A DNA stretch of 64,000 nt from Paenibacillus timonensis (GCF_022427145.1 NZ_JAKSXN010000005.1:62001-126000); one strand, 5' to 3'; positions 1 to 8,611 are shown, counted from the stretch's first letter. Made by a program: numbers and translations. Notes: generated by a model from the sequence alone, not told the origin.

Positions 1-171
1 AAAAATCGCTTCGCCGCCATGGGCGACGATGTGGTCGACAACGGCTTGTCCGCCTTCCGCATTGAAGTCTGCCACAACGACGCGGTCTCCCTTGGAGGCA
101 AACTTGTAAGCGGTTTCCTTTCCGATTCCGCTGGCTCCTCCGGTCACGACGGCTACTCTGTTTTGTTGCAT
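1..171 (-). CDS. SDR-family oxidoreductase (N-terminal part only)
   Basis: The first 57 codons of a gene that runs off the left edge. The protein begins MQQNRVAVVTGGASGIGK, which is the Rossmann-fold TGxxxGIG dinucleotide-binding motif of classical short-chain dehydrogenases, and an acidic residue after the second strand (VVVADFNAEGG) suggests NAD rather than NADP preference. The ATG is preceded by GGCAGGAG about 8 nt upstream. It is divergent from the LysR gene at 314, so it is a candidate target of that regulator. The substrate cannot be told because the catalytic YxxxK region lies outside the window. Confidence 0.85.
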   Translation of the reverse strand, partial: MQQNRVAVVTGGASGIGKETAYKFASKGDRVVVADFNAEGGQAVVDHIVAHGGEAIF

Positions 172-200
172 GAGCGCTTCTCCTGCCTTTCTTTGATCTT

Positions 201-229
201 TATTAAGTTCTGTACTATGATTGTATCAA
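201..229 (-). promoter_or_regulatory. Probable sigma-A promoter of the SDR gene
   Basis: On the minus strand TTGATA (224-229) and TTAATA (201-206) are separated by 17 nt. The stretch between the SDR and LysR starts is very AT-rich, and a TATAAT at 255-260 on the plus strand may serve the LysR gene, though no good -35 was found for it. Confidence 0.4.
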
Positions 230-313
230 ATGTCATTGTTAAACAAAATTTATATATAATTATTATCAAATTAGAATTACTTAAGAAGTTGCTCGCCTCC
301 GGGAGGGGATGCC

Positions 314-1192
314 ATGAATCTCGAGCAGTTGGAGTATATAGTCGATGTAGCCAAAACACGATCCTTGACAAAAACGGCGCAAAATGCGCATGTGACTTTG
401 TCTGCGGTCAGCCAGTCCATCTCTTTGCTGGAAGCGGAACTTGGGCTCGTCTTATTCAACCGTTCGCGGGGCGTCGGCGCCGTACCGACGCAAGAAGGCC
501 AGGCGATCATTGGCCGGGCTGCGGAGATCTTGGCCAAACTGGATGCGCTTCGTTCAGAAGCGAATTCCTATAGTGACAGGTTGAGCGGCGAGCTAAACAT
601 TGCGACGATTCCCGGCCCGATGCATTTATTGATGGAGACGATTGCAGGCTTCAGAAGGGATTACCCCGATGTCAAGATCCGTATCTACGAGCAAGGCCCT
701 AAAGAAATACTTGACGAGCTGCACCACGGCGGCATTGACCTCGGTTTTATTGCAATCACTGCGGATCTGCTCGCCCAAAATAAAACGCTGCAGTTTGAGA
801 AGCTTTTGACAGGGAAAATGGTCGTCGGCGTGCCGAAAACTTCGCTGCTGGCCCTGGAGAAATCGATGAAACCGGAACAGCTTGCCGGCTACTCGCTCGT
901 GTTGTATGACGATGCGTTGATTCGGGATTATTTGACAACTAAACTTGCGGAATACGGAGAGCCGGATATCTTATTCGCCACCAATAACGTGCAGGCGATT
1001 CAAAACGCGGTGAAGGAAGGGCTTGCGCTTACGGTCGGAGTGGATTATTCTTTCGAAAGCGGCAGGCAGGCGGAGATCGTGCCGGTTGAGCTGGAGCTTC
1101 CGGATTTTCACCCGGTCTATTACGGCTGGGCGATCCCTAGAGGCAAACAGGCTTCAGCGATCACGAAGAGCTTTGTTCGCCGATTACAGTAA
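314..1192 (+). CDS. LysR-family transcriptional regulator
   Basis: A 292-residue protein of normal LysR-type length. The N-terminal winged helix-turn-helix (about residues 1-60) has the classic pattern, with TKTAQNAHVTLSAVSQSI as the helix-turn-helix and LEAELGLVLFNRS after it. The rest is a periplasmic-binding-protein-like effector domain (about 90-290). GGGAGGGG sits about 6 nt upstream of the ATG. It is transcribed away from the SDR gene, the usual arrangement for a LysR regulator and its target. The effector is unknown. Confidence 0.9.
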   Translation: MNLEQLEYIVDVAKTRSLTKTAQNAHVTLSAVSQSISLLEAELGLVLFNRSRGVGAVPTQEGQAIIGRAAEILAKLDALRSEANSYSDRLSGELNIATIPGPMHLLMETIAGFRRDYPDVKIRIYEQGPKEILDELHHGGIDLGFIAITADLLAQNKTLQFEKLLTGKMVVGVPKTSLLALEKSMKPEQLAGYSLVLYDDALIRDYLTTKLAEYGEPDILFATNNVQAIQNAVKEGLALTVGVDYSFESGRQAEIVPVELELPDFHPVYYGWAIPRGKQASAITKSFVRRLQ

Positions 1193-1224
1193 AGCATAGA
1201 TAGCAAGTCGGAAAGGAGACCAAA

Positions 1225-2277
1225 ATGAAACTCGATTTGGAACAACATAAAGAACAACCCGACCGTTATTCACGGCAAAGGTTGTTTTCTCCCATAGGCA
1301 ACGCCGGACAAGACAAGCTTGAGCAAGCGAAGGTACTGGTCGTCGGAGCGGGGGCCCTTGGCACCGGCATCGCTGAGACGCTGGTGCGCGCAGGCATCGG
1401 CCATCTCGTGATCGCCGATCGGGATTACGTGGAATGGAGTAATTTGCAGCGTCAGCAGCTGTTTTCCGAAGCGGATGCGGCAGGACGGGTACCGAAAGCG
1501 ATCGCTGCGAAACGGCGATTAGCCGCTATCAACAGCCAGGTTCGGATCGATGCTCACGTGATGGATGTTGACCCGGAAGAGCTGGAGAGTTTAATTTCCG
1601 GAGTCAACCTGATTATGGATGCGACGGATAATTTCGATACGCGGCTGATGATTAACGATATTTCGCAAAAATACCGCATTCCCTGGATTTATGGCGGATG
1701 CGTCGGCAGTTACGGGATTACCTATACGATTTTGCCCGGTGTTACGCCTTGCCTGAACTGTTTGCTGGGTACCATTCCGCTCGGCGGAGATACCTGCGAC
1801 ACGGTAGGCGTGATTCCCCCGGCCGTGCAAATGATCGTGGCCCATCAAACAACGGAAGCGCTGAAGCTATTGACCGGGCATCCCGAGGCGCTGCGCGGCA
1901 CATTGCTCACCTTTGACCTGTGGCGAAACGAACAAGCCTCGATCAAGGTGGGATCGGCCAAGCGGGACGACTGCCTTTCGTGCGGGAGCGGGGCGACCTA
2001 CCCCTATTTGTCAACAGCCAACCATCGGAAAACGGAGGTGCTTTGCGGAAGGGATACGGTCCAGATCCGACCGGCGGCTAAACGGAAGATCCAGCTTCAA
2101 GAGATGGCGGAGAAGCTGGGACGATTGCAGGAAGGAACGGTCGAAGTAAATCCGTTTTTGCTTTCCTTTTCGCTCGGCGAACGCCGATTGGTCTTGTTTG
2201 CGGACGGAAGGGCGTTGATCCACGGCACGCAAGATCCGGCAGAGGCCAGAACCATGTATGATCGATATTTAGGGTAA
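1225..2277 (+). CDS. ThiF/MoeB/HesA-family adenylyltransferase
   Basis: An E1-like enzyme of 350 residues. It has the nucleotide-binding loop GAGALGTGIAE near residue 41, the DRDYVEWSNLQRQ segment, and DATDNFDTR. Two Cys pairs (PCLNC and DDCLSCG) should form the structural zinc site. Such proteins adenylate the C-terminal glycine of a small sulfur carrier (ThiS or MoaD) for thiamine or molybdopterin synthesis. The roughly 80-residue C-terminal extension is typical of Bacillales ThiF/MoeB homologues. It starts 33 bp after the LysR gene with a GGAGACC ribosome binding site, so cotranscription is possible. ThiF cannot be separated from MoeB here: neither thiS/thiG nor moaD is adjacent, while moeA and mobB lie 53 kb away. 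Confidence 0.85.
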   Translation: MKLDLEQHKEQPDRYSRQRLFSPIGNAGQDKLEQAKVLVVGAGALGTGIAETLVRAGIGHLVIADRDYVEWSNLQRQQLFSEADAAGRVPKAIAAKRRLAAINSQVRIDAHVMDVDPEELESLISGVNLIMDATDNFDTRLMINDISQKYRIPWIYGGCVGSYGITYTILPGVTPCLNCLLGTIPLGGDTCDTVGVIPPAVQMIVAHQTTEALKLLTGHPEALRGTLLTFDLWRNEQASIKVGSAKRDDCLSCGSGATYPYLSTANHRKTEVLCGRDTVQIRPAAKRKIQLQEMAEKLGRLQEGTVEVNPFLLSFSLGERRLVLFADGRALIHGTQDPAEARTMYDRYLG

Positions 2278-2372
2278 GAGGAAGCAGGTTGAATCCGAAA
2301 CGACCGAATGGTTTGCCGAAGGAATGACCATCTTAATAATGGATTGGTAGATGCAAGTAAGGTGGTCGCGCG

Positions 2373-3050
2373 ATGAAAAGGTACATCATGTTGGTTTTGG
2401 AAGATCCCACAGAGGGCGAGCGGCTGAAAACCGGACTGGAGGAAGCCGGCTATCGGGTCAGCTGGAAGCGAAGCAGCGCTGGCGTGCTTCGGTTGCTGGA
2501 GGAAGAGCTTCCGGATTTGCTGCTGCTGGGGACGGATTTGCCGGGCGAAAACTCGCCGGTCCTTCAGGAGGAAATCGGGCGATTCGCTCCGTTTCCGATC
2601 CTCCTTCTGCTAAAGGAGTGGAGCTCGGAGGCGGTCGTCGCCGGCTTTGTTCGGGGAGCCAACGACGTGGTCCAGGTCACGATTCCCATGGCTGAACTAT
2701 ATGCCCGTGTCGGCCACTTGATTTCATTGTTTAAGCGGTTGGGGGACGGCTCTTTAACGGAGTTGTCCTTTGAGGATTTACGAATGGAGCTGCGCAGCCG
2801 CAAGGCGTGGAGAGACGGGGAACCCATCAAATTGACGCCGAAGGAATTCGATCTGCTGCTTTTTTTAATGAAACGGGCCGGGAAAGTGTGTGGGCGGGAG
2901 ATGATCCTGCAGCAAGTCTGGGGGTATGATTTCGCGACAGGGACGAATGTGGTGGATGTTTATATCCGGCATTTGCGCAAAAAAATCGACAGCGGTCATT
3001 CGAAAAAGCTGCTTCATACCATCCGCGGCACCGGATACATGCTGGGTTAA
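2373..3050 (+). CDS. Orphan OmpR/PhoB-type response regulator with degenerate receiver
   Basis: A 225-residue two-domain regulator. The C-terminal winged helix is intact and canonical (IKLTPKEFDLLLFLM, VDVYIRHLRKKID, TIRGTGYMLG). The receiver domain is not: at the usual phospho-acceptor position the sequence reads PDLLLLGTDLPG, so residue 53 is Gly in place of Asp, and the switch Lys is Val (GANDVVQVTIP). The conserved Thr before it also appears lost. No histidine kinase is adjacent. This suggests a regulator that works without Asp phosphorylation, controlled by abundance, a ligand or a partner. AAGGTGG precedes the ATG. The next gene is a convergent NlpC/P60 hydrolase. Confidence 0.88.
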   Translation: MKRYIMLVLEDPTEGERLKTGLEEAGYRVSWKRSSAGVLRLLEEELPDLLLLGTDLPGENSPVLQEEIGRFAPFPILLLLKEWSSEAVVAGFVRGANDVVQVTIPMAELYARVGHLISLFKRLGDGSLTELSFEDLRMELRSRKAWRDGEPIKLTPKEFDLLLFLMKRAGKVCGREMILQQVWGYDFATGTNVVDVYIRHLRKKIDSGHSKKLLHTIRGTGYMLG

Positions 3051-3164
3051 ACGACAAATATCCCGGTTTTAGTTATACCAGGGTTATCTTGGGGGGTCAA
3101 AAAGCCGCTGCGATCAGAGATCTAGGCAACGACTTCTTGATGAAATTGATTTCGGCTTGTCCGA

Positions 3165-3674
3165 CTACAGGACGCGACGAGCCTTCAGATACGTTCTCTT
3201 CCAGTTGCCGGAGTTCAGATTGGAGATCGTAACTCCTGGTTTCCCGTAGGTGTGCAGAATTTTTCCGCTGCCCATGTAGATGGCCACGTGCGTTACGTTT
3301 CTCCCGTTTGCCCGGCTGCCGCTGGAGAAGAAGACCAGATCGCCGGCTTTCAGATTCGACTTCGATACGGCATATCCTACTTTAGCTTGTGCAGCGGAAG
3401 TGCGCGGCAAAGTGACGCCGTATTTTTTGAATACATATTTCGTAAACGAAGAGCAGTCGAAAACTCGGGTCGTGGATGTGGATGCTCCGAATTTGTAAGG
3501 CGTGCCCAAAAAATTCTTACCGTAGTTTACGACCTGCGTTCCTTTGGAAACGGCAGTGCTTGTTGCAGACTGGGCTTGTACAGGTTCAGCCCCGCTAGCA
3601 AGCAGCGTACTGAAACCGATGGCGGACACCAGTCCGACCGTCAATACTTTTTGGAAAATGGTGCGTTTATTCAT
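3165..3674 (-). CDS. Secreted NlpC/P60 cell-wall hydrolase
   Basis: A 169-residue exported peptidase. An N-terminal signal peptide (about residues 1-34, cleavage after PVQA) leads straight into one NlpC/P60 domain. The catalytic Cys is C74 in VFDCSSF, with H129 (NVTHVAIY) and H141 (ILHTYG) completing the usual Cys-His-His set. These enzymes cut D-Glu to diamino-acid bonds in peptidoglycan stem peptides. There is no LysM or SH3 targeting domain, so it is a minimal enzyme. TTTGGAGG lies about 10 nt before the ATG. The upstream region has a TATACT -10 and a tandem repeat covering the -35 position, which suggests activator control. Confidence 0.92.
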   Translation of the reverse strand: MNKRTIFQKVLTVGLVSAIGFSTLLASGAEPVQAQSATSTAVSKGTQVVNYGKNFLGTPYKFGASTSTTRVFDCSSFTKYVFKKYGVTLPRTSAAQAKVGYAVSKSNLKAGDLVFFSSGSRANGRNVTHVAIYMGSGKILHTYGKPGVTISNLNSGNWKRTYLKARRVL

Positions 3675-3721
3675 GTTGTAGTACCTCCAAAGTTATTGTT
3701 TTTTGACCGGTTCGTAAATGA

Positions 3722-3769
3722 AGTATAACAGATCTGTAATCTCCTAAAACTTGGTATGATCTCCTAAAA
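3722..3769 (-). promoter_or_regulatory. NlpC/P60 gene promoter with tandem 11-bp repeats
   Basis: On the minus strand TATACT (3722-3727), extended by TGT, forms a good -10, but the -35 position is poor. An 11-bp direct repeat, TTTTAGGAGAT in transcript sense, occurs at 3739-3749 and 3759-3769, exactly 20 bp apart. The inner copy overlaps the -35. Two sites on one helix face over a weak -35 is the usual geometry for an OmpR-family activator. Confidence 0.5.
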
Positions 3770-3864
3770 ACCATGTGTCCCAACGCTTTGAAGGTGATTA
3801 TTAAAATCTCATTAAAGTTTACATTTTTTTAAGATATCGAGATTTTTCTTCAAAATTGAAATGT

Positions 3865-3893
3865 AAAAAACCCTTGAAAAATCAAGGGTTTTT
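3865..3893 (-). terminator. Intrinsic terminator after thiN
   Basis: A short stem, AACCCTTG against CAAGGGTT with an AT loop, is flanked by A and T runs on both sides so it could stop transcription either way. It lies downstream of thiN on the minus strand and is probably its terminator. The remaining sequence between 3770 and 3955 shows nothing else recognisable. Confidence 0.8.
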
Positions 3894-3955
3894 GCATTTG
3901 TTTCACGTATCATCAAGGTATCAAAAAGGTTACAAAAATGAAATAAATATCGAAA

Positions 3956-4597
3956 CTAATCCCGGCTTTGAATGACGAGCAGCCATCCCTCACCGACCTG
4001 CACCGATCCGACGGGGGCTGCTAATTGGTTGCTCACGGCCAGGGATTGTCCAATCCGTAGAGTCGCGTTATGTAAAGGGTACATGAATCCTTCCAGCGTA
4101 ATGCCGGTGACGACGGGGGTGAGCGGGAGCAGGGAGACATAGGTATATCCGCGATCCTCGACCCGGCAGATAGATCCGCACAGCGTGACGTAATTAAATT
4201 CGTCCCAAATCGAGCAGGTGATCCCTTGTTCCGCCGCGCGCAGCAACATATGCAGATTGGCCAACGTATGGTCCAGACGGGTTCCGATCACACCGGTAAG
4301 CACGATTTCCGCCGGGCTTCTTCGCACGGCCAGATCAAAGGCCAGCTCCGTATCCGTCAGGTCTTTGTCGATCGGATCAAAGGCTAGAATCTCCTTACTA
4401 TGTTTACGAATAAGAGCTAACTCCTCTTGGCTCACGGAATCGAAATCGCCTACTGCTAAATCCGGCTTAAATCCATGCTCCACCAGGAATAAGGCTCCGC
4501 GGTCAGCCCCGATCAGCACATCGTCCGAGCGGACCTCCCGAAGCATTCCCGGATCTAAACGCCCGCCGGCAAAAATGAGAACCCGGTTCACGGTCAT
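3956..4597 (-). CDS. thiN: Thiamine diphosphokinase
   Basis: ATP-dependent pyrophosphorylation of thiamine to thiamine diphosphate, the cofactor used by the E1 encoded by pdhA-pdhB nearby. Motifs are ADRGALFLVEHG, DLAVGDFDSV, KDLTDTELA and the TRLDHTLANLHML segment of the catalytic domain; the C-terminal part is the thiamine-binding beta domain. An in-frame GTG at 4621 would add eight residues, but AAAGGAAG is well spaced for the ATG at 4597, and 213 residues matches the normal family length of about 214. Confidence 0.93.
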   Translation of the reverse strand: MTVNRVLIFAGGRLDPGMLREVRSDDVLIGADRGALFLVEHGFKPDLAVGDFDSVSQEELALIRKHSKEILAFDPIDKDLTDTELAFDLAVRRSPAEIVLTGVIGTRLDHTLANLHMLLRAAEQGITCSIWDEFNYVTLCGSICRVEDRGYTYVSLLPLTPVVTGITLEGFMYPLHNATLRIGQSLAVSNQLAAPVGSVQVGEGWLLVIQSRD

Positions 4598-4640
4598 TTC
4601 TACTTCTTCCTTTCGCGCCACAAAATCCTTTGCTCCAGTT

Positions 4641-4669
4641 AGTATAATTCAGATTTTAGGGTTGCACAA
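4641..4669 (-). promoter_or_regulatory. Probable thiN promoter
   Basis: On the minus strand TTGTGC (4664-4669) and TATACT (4641-4646) are 17 nt apart, about 45 nt upstream of the thiN start. No TPP riboswitch is visible in the short leader. Confidence 0.5.
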
Positions 4670-4742
4670 TTTCACCTTGTGGGCCTAAAATGGGGATTGA
4701 CGAATTATAGCTGACAGAGAAAGGCAGAGAAGGACGGAAGAG

Positions 4743-5429
4743 ATGCATATCTTTGATATTTTTAGCATCATCGGGACTGTGGCTTTCGCGATGTCCGGCG
4801 CCTTCGTGGCCATGGAAGAGGAATACGACATCCTTGGCGTGCTGGTGCTGGGCCTAGTGACGGCGTTTGGCGGCGGGATCATCCGCAACGTATTGATCGG
4901 CGTCCCGGTTACGACGTTATGGGCGCAGGGGGATTTGATTTTGCTGGCCGTATTGTCCGTTTTTGTCGCCTTCGTGCTGCCGATGCCATGGGTTCGCCAT
5001 TGGAAACGGACAGAGGTTTTGTTTGATGCCATCGGTTTGTCGGCTTTTGCTATTCAAGGAGCGTTATACGCGACGGAGATGAAGCATCCGATGAGCGCGG
5101 TGATCGTTGCGGCGGTGCTGACCGGCATCGGGGGAGGGATCATCCGCGATCTGCTGGCCGGGCGTAAACCCCTGGTGCTGCGGGACGAAATTTATGCGGT
5201 CTGGGCGATGCTGGCGGGTTTGGCGGTTGGCATGGGATGGTTCAAGTCGACGTTGGAATTGATTTTGCTGTTTGCAGCCGTCGTCTTCTTCCGGATGTTG
5301 TCCGTTCATTATAAATGGAAGCTGCCTAGACGGTCTTTGGCAACGGGAGATATTTACATCGGGACGGAACCGAAGAATCACCCGGAACCCAACGCCGAAC
5401 GGGCCATCGTACAGGACCAGACTCCCTAA
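4743..5429 (+). CDS. TRIC/UPF0126-family membrane protein
   Basis: A 228-residue integral membrane protein made of two related halves. Each half carries the family signature, GGGIIRNVLIG near residue 40 and GGGIIRDLLAG near residue 128. Members are trimeric intracellular cation channel (TRIC) homologues; bacterial ones are thought to conduct potassium or other small ions. Several hydrophobic helices are evident and the C-terminal tail is polar. GAAGGACGG precedes the ATG. It stands alone between thiN and a convergent esterase. Confidence 0.87.
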   Translation: MHIFDIFSIIGTVAFAMSGAFVAMEEEYDILGVLVLGLVTAFGGGIIRNVLIGVPVTTLWAQGDLILLAVLSVFVAFVLPMPWVRHWKRTEVLFDAIGLSAFAIQGALYATEMKHPMSAVIVAAVLTGIGGGIIRDLLAGRKPLVLRDEIYAVWAMLAGLAVGMGWFKSTLELILLFAAVVFFRMLSVHYKWKLPRRSLATGDIYIGTEPKNHPEPNAERAIVQDQTP

Positions 5430-5462
5430 CGCGCAGTCAGTCGGAATCGAAACGACACCAAG

Positions 5463-5510
5463 AGAGGCTGTCCGAAGTAGAGAAGCATCTACCAGGACAG
5501 CCTCTGATTT
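5463..5510. terminator. Bidirectional terminator hairpin
   Basis: An 11-bp perfect stem, AGAGGCTGTCC pairing with GGACAGCCTCT, with a 21-nt loop, followed by GATTTT on the plus strand. It lies between the convergent TRIC-like gene and the esterase and could serve both. Confidence 0.65.
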
Positions 5511-5527
5511 TCGACGAAATGAAAGCG

Positions 5528-6256
5528 CTATTTTAGAAAATGCACCAGCGCATCGGGCAGTTCTTGCTGCCAAAATCCCCATAAATGTTTGCCGTCCTTC
5601 TCGAAATAGGCGACTTGGGCACCGCGTTCCTCTAGCAGCGTTCTGGCTCTGCGGTTCAACTCGACGAAATTATAGGTACCTGTATCGGTGGTGTAATGAT
5701 CCTCTTGCAATCCGACGATCATGAAGAGCGATAAATAGGAAAGATCGGTCTCTTCGGCTAGGATATTCAGGGACGGTTCATAGAAAGCGCCGGACAAGCT
5801 GATGATTTTGGAAAACAGTTCCGGGTTTTTCATAGCGAGATGAAGGGAGACGGTTGCCCCTAAAGAATCCCCGGCCAGCACCCTTTCCGAGGGTTCGCGG
5901 CGTACGGGATAATTGCGTTCGATAAAGGGAATAATTTCTTCCGTAAAACAGCGCGTATAGGCGTCAAAGCGGTTGCCAAAAGGGGCATATTCCTCTGTGC
6001 GAACCGCGGTGTTCACCTCCACGCCTACGATAATGAAGGGTTCGAGGCCTTCGTCCAGGATCAGGCGATTGGCGTGCGTCGCGATACGTCCGAAGTTGAA
6101 GAATTCCTCGCCGTCCTGGCAGTAAATGACGGGATAGCTGAGGATTTCGTTGTACCCGGGAGGAAGGTAAACGCGCAGATATCTTTTTTCCCCCAAGAAC
6201 TGGCTTTGAATTTCCTCTTTAATGATGGTTCGTTTTAAATAGTTCGAATCCGTCAT
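5528..6256 (-). CDS. Alpha/beta-hydrolase esterase (esterase D/enterochelin esterase-like)
   Basis: A 242-residue cytoplasmic hydrolase of the Pfam 'Esterase' type. The nucleophile elbow is LAGDSLGATVSLH and a C-terminal His lies in DGKHLWGFW; YLRVYLPPGY near the N terminus is characteristic. There is no signal peptide. Related proteins include esterase D, siderophore esterases and IroE-like enzymes; nothing in the neighbourhood fixes the substrate. The ATG at 6256 is 12 nt from GGGAG; an in-frame GTG at 6268 is also open but too close to that site. Confidence 0.82.
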   Translation of the reverse strand: MTDSNYLKRTIIKEEIQSQFLGEKRYLRVYLPPGYNEILSYPVIYCQDGEEFFNFGRIATHANRLILDEGLEPFIIVGVEVNTAVRTEEYAPFGNRFDAYTRCFTEEIIPFIERNYPVRREPSERVLAGDSLGATVSLHLAMKNPELFSKIISLSGAFYEPSLNILAEETDLSYLSLFMIVGLQEDHYTTDTGTYNFVELNRRARTLLEERGAQVAYFEKDGKHLWGFWQQELPDALVHFLK

Positions 6257-6358
6257 GGTTCTACACACACTCCCAGCTGGTTGATTTTGCTTTTGCTTTT
6301 CGAATCAAGTAACATTTACCATGAAATAGAGATAACGCTAGCTTACCACAATATGGGT

Positions 6359-6416
6359 TTGTGTTATACTATTTTTGAAAATCTGTTACATACACAAAAA
6401 TAAAAATATAACACAA
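6359..6416. promoter_or_regulatory. Inverted repeat upstream of the pdh promoter
   Basis: TTGTGTTATA at 6359-6368 is repeated exactly in inverted form, TATAACACAA, at 6407-6416, 38 bp apart. It sits just upstream of the pdhA promoter and could be an operator; TATACT at 6365-6370 inside the left arm could also be a second -10. Confidence 0.4.
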
Positions 6417-6431
6417 TAAACCTTAATTCCT

Positions 6432-6461
6432 TTGACTTCTAGAATGAAACAGGAGTATAAT
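6432..6461 (+). promoter_or_regulatory. pdhABCD promoter
   Basis: TTGACT (6432-6437) and TATAAT (6456-6461) are 18 nt apart, a near-consensus sigma-A promoter about 50 nt upstream of pdhA. It suits the strong expression expected for pyruvate dehydrogenase. Confidence 0.8.
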
Positions 6462-6513
6462 AATTCTATAACAGAGGAACAAGTTAATCAAATTTTCAGT
6501 CGAGGTGAAAAAA

Positions 6514-7581
6514 ATGAGCAAGATTCCTTATGAAGTATACACGGAAGAAGTTGAAGCTTTGACCGTGCTCTCGCCAGACGGTGAAATCGTTAACAAAGAT
6601 AAAGTACCGGCGCTGTCCGACGATCAATTGAAAGAACTGATGTATCGCATGGTATTTACGCGTACTTGGGATGAACGTGCGATCAACTTGGGCCGCCAAG
6701 GCCGCCTCGGTTTCTATGCTCCGGTATCCGGACAAGAAGCAACCATGGTAGGCAGCGAGTTCGCGCTGGACAAAAACGACTTTGTTTGCCCGGGTTACCG
6801 CGATATGCCGCAGCTCGTATGGCATGGTCTTCCGCTGTACCAAGCTTTCCTGTATTCCCGCGGCCATCAGCATGGCGGACAAATTCCGGAAGGCGTCAAC
6901 GTACTTATGCCTCAAATTATCATCGGCGCACAAGTGCTGCACGCGATGGGGATCGCGATGGGCTTCAAGCTCAAGAAGCAAAAACAAGTGGCCATTACTT
7001 ATACCGGTGACGGTGGTTCCTCGGAAGGCGATTTCTACGAAGCGCTGAACTATGCCGGGGTATTCAAGCTGCCGGTCATCTTCTTTGTACAAAATAACGG
7101 TTATGCGATCACGACGCCGTTCGCGAAGCAAACCGCAGCTTTGTCGATCGCGCATAAAGCGGTCGCAGCCGGGATCCGCGGCGTGAAAATCGACGGCATG
7201 GACGTGTTCGCCGTCATCAGCGCCGTACAGGAAGCCGCTGAACGCGCTCGCAACGGCGAAGGCGCGACTTTGATCGAAGCGGTCACTTATCGTTTCCGTC
7301 CGCACTCCTTGTCTGACGATACTTCGAAATACCGGACAAAAGAAGAAGAAGGACAATGGAGCGAGAAAGACCCGATCGCTCGCTTGGCGAAATATTTGGA
7401 GAAGAAAGGTCTTTGGACCGAAGAAGATACCGCTCGCGTGAAAGAAGAAGCGAAAGCGAAAGTAAATGAGCAAATCAAAAAAGCGGAACAAACGGAGAAA
7501 ATGACGATTCCAGGCCTGATCGACAGCATGTTTGAAAAAACACCGAAACACCTGGAAGAGCAAAAGGCCGATTTTCAATAA
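6514..7581 (+). CDS. pdhA: Pyruvate dehydrogenase E1 component, alpha subunit
   Basis: With PdhB it forms the thiamine-diphosphate-dependent E1 that decarboxylates pyruvate and acetylates the lipoyl group of E2. The TPP motif runs from GDGGSSEGD to a downstream NN (residues about 168-197), and the phosphorylation-loop-like RPHSLSDD region is present. The 355-residue length fits Bacillus PdhA. The ATG at 6514 follows GAGGTG by 6 nt; a GTG at 6505 lies inside that ribosome binding site and is unlikely. First gene of a four-gene operon in the usual order. Confidence 0.96.
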   Translation: MSKIPYEVYTEEVEALTVLSPDGEIVNKDKVPALSDDQLKELMYRMVFTRTWDERAINLGRQGRLGFYAPVSGQEATMVGSEFALDKNDFVCPGYRDMPQLVWHGLPLYQAFLYSRGHQHGGQIPEGVNVLMPQIIIGAQVLHAMGIAMGFKLKKQKQVAITYTGDGGSSEGDFYEALNYAGVFKLPVIFFVQNNGYAITTPFAKQTAALSIAHKAVAAGIRGVKIDGMDVFAVISAVQEAAERARNGEGATLIEAVTYRFRPHSLSDDTSKYRTKEEEGQWSEKDPIARLAKYLEKKGLWTEEDTARVKEEAKAKVNEQIKKAEQTEKMTIPGLIDSMFEKTPKHLEEQKADFQ

Positions 7582-7630
7582 TACGTACGTGTAAACTAGT
7601 CTGATCGTTCTATAGAGGAGGATACAAGCA

Positions 7631-8611
7631 ATGGCACAAATGAATATGAAAGAAGCGATTCGCGACGCCATGCGCGTCGAGCTGCAACGCGATCCAAACG
7701 TTCTGATTTTCGGCGAAGACGTAGGTAATGTCGGCGGGGTGTTCCGCGTAACGGAAGGCCTGCAAAAAGAATTCGGGGAAGAGCGCGTCATGGATACGCC
7801 GCTGGCGGAATCGGCCATCGGCGGGATGGCGGTAGGCCTGGGGATTCAAGGATTCCGCCCGATCGCGGAAATCCAGTTTGTCGGCTTTATTTTTGAAGCC
7901 TTGGACCAAATTCTCGTACAAGCGGCCCGGATGCGTTACCGTTCCGGCGGACGTTACCACGCTCCGATCGTGTTCCGTACTCCTTTTGGCGGCGGCGTTA
8001 AAGCGGCCGAATTGCATACCGACGCCCTGGAAGGCCTCATCGCCCAAACTCCGGGGATCAAGCTGGTCGTTCCTTCGAACCCATACGACGCGAAAGGGCT
8101 GTTGATCTCTGCCATTCGCGATAACGATCCGGTCTTCTTCATGGAGCACTTGAACCTGTACCATGCTTTCCGCGACGAAGTGCCGGAAGGGGAATATACG
8201 GTTGAACTGGGCAAAGCCAACATCGTTCGCGAAGGTTCCGACGTAACGATTCTTGCCTATGGACTTATGGTTCATACCGCCGTTAAGGCAGCGGAAGAAT
8301 TGGAGAAATCCAAAGGCATCAAGGCGGAAGTCATCGACCTGCGCACCCTCGTGCCGTTGGACATCGATACGATTGTTGCCTCGGTGAAGAAAACGAATCG
8401 TGCGATCATCGTTCAGGAAGCACAAAAATCGGCCGGCATCGCAGCGGAAGTGATCGCGCAAATCAACGAGAAGGCGATTTTGCACCTTGAAGCCCCCGTG
8501 CTTCGCATCGCTCCGCCGGATACCGTATATCCGTTTGCGCAAATCGAAGACCAATGGCTTCCGTCCCCGGCTCGCGTGATCGAGGGCGTTAACAAAGTGC
8601 TTGAATTCTAA
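7631..8611 (+). CDS. pdhB: Pyruvate dehydrogenase E1 component, beta subunit
   Basis: A 326-residue transketolase-like beta subunit. [24 protein letters not shown] and the C-terminal transketolase domain with [14 protein letters not shown] are all standard. GAGGAGG precedes the ATG. It lies 49 bp after pdhA. A small imperfect hairpin followed by TTTT (about 8629-8656) lies between pdhB and pdhC and could modulate downstream expression, but it is weak. Confidence 0.96.
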   Translation: MAQMNMKEAIRDAMRVELQRDPNVLIFGEDVGNVGGVFRVTEGLQKEFGEERVMDTPLAESAIGGMAVGLGIQGFRPIAEIQFVGFIFEALDQILVQAARMRYRSGGRYHAPIVFRTPFGGGVKAAELHTDALEGLIAQTPGIKLVVPSNPYDAKGLLISAIRDNDPVFFMEHLNLYHAFRDEVPEGEYTVELGKANIVREGSDVTILAYGLMVHTAVKAAEELEKSKGIKAEVIDLRTLVPLDIDTIVASVKKTNRAIIVQEAQKSAGIAAEVIAQINEKAILHLEAPVLRIAPPDTVYPFAQIEDQWLPSPARVIEGVNKVLEF

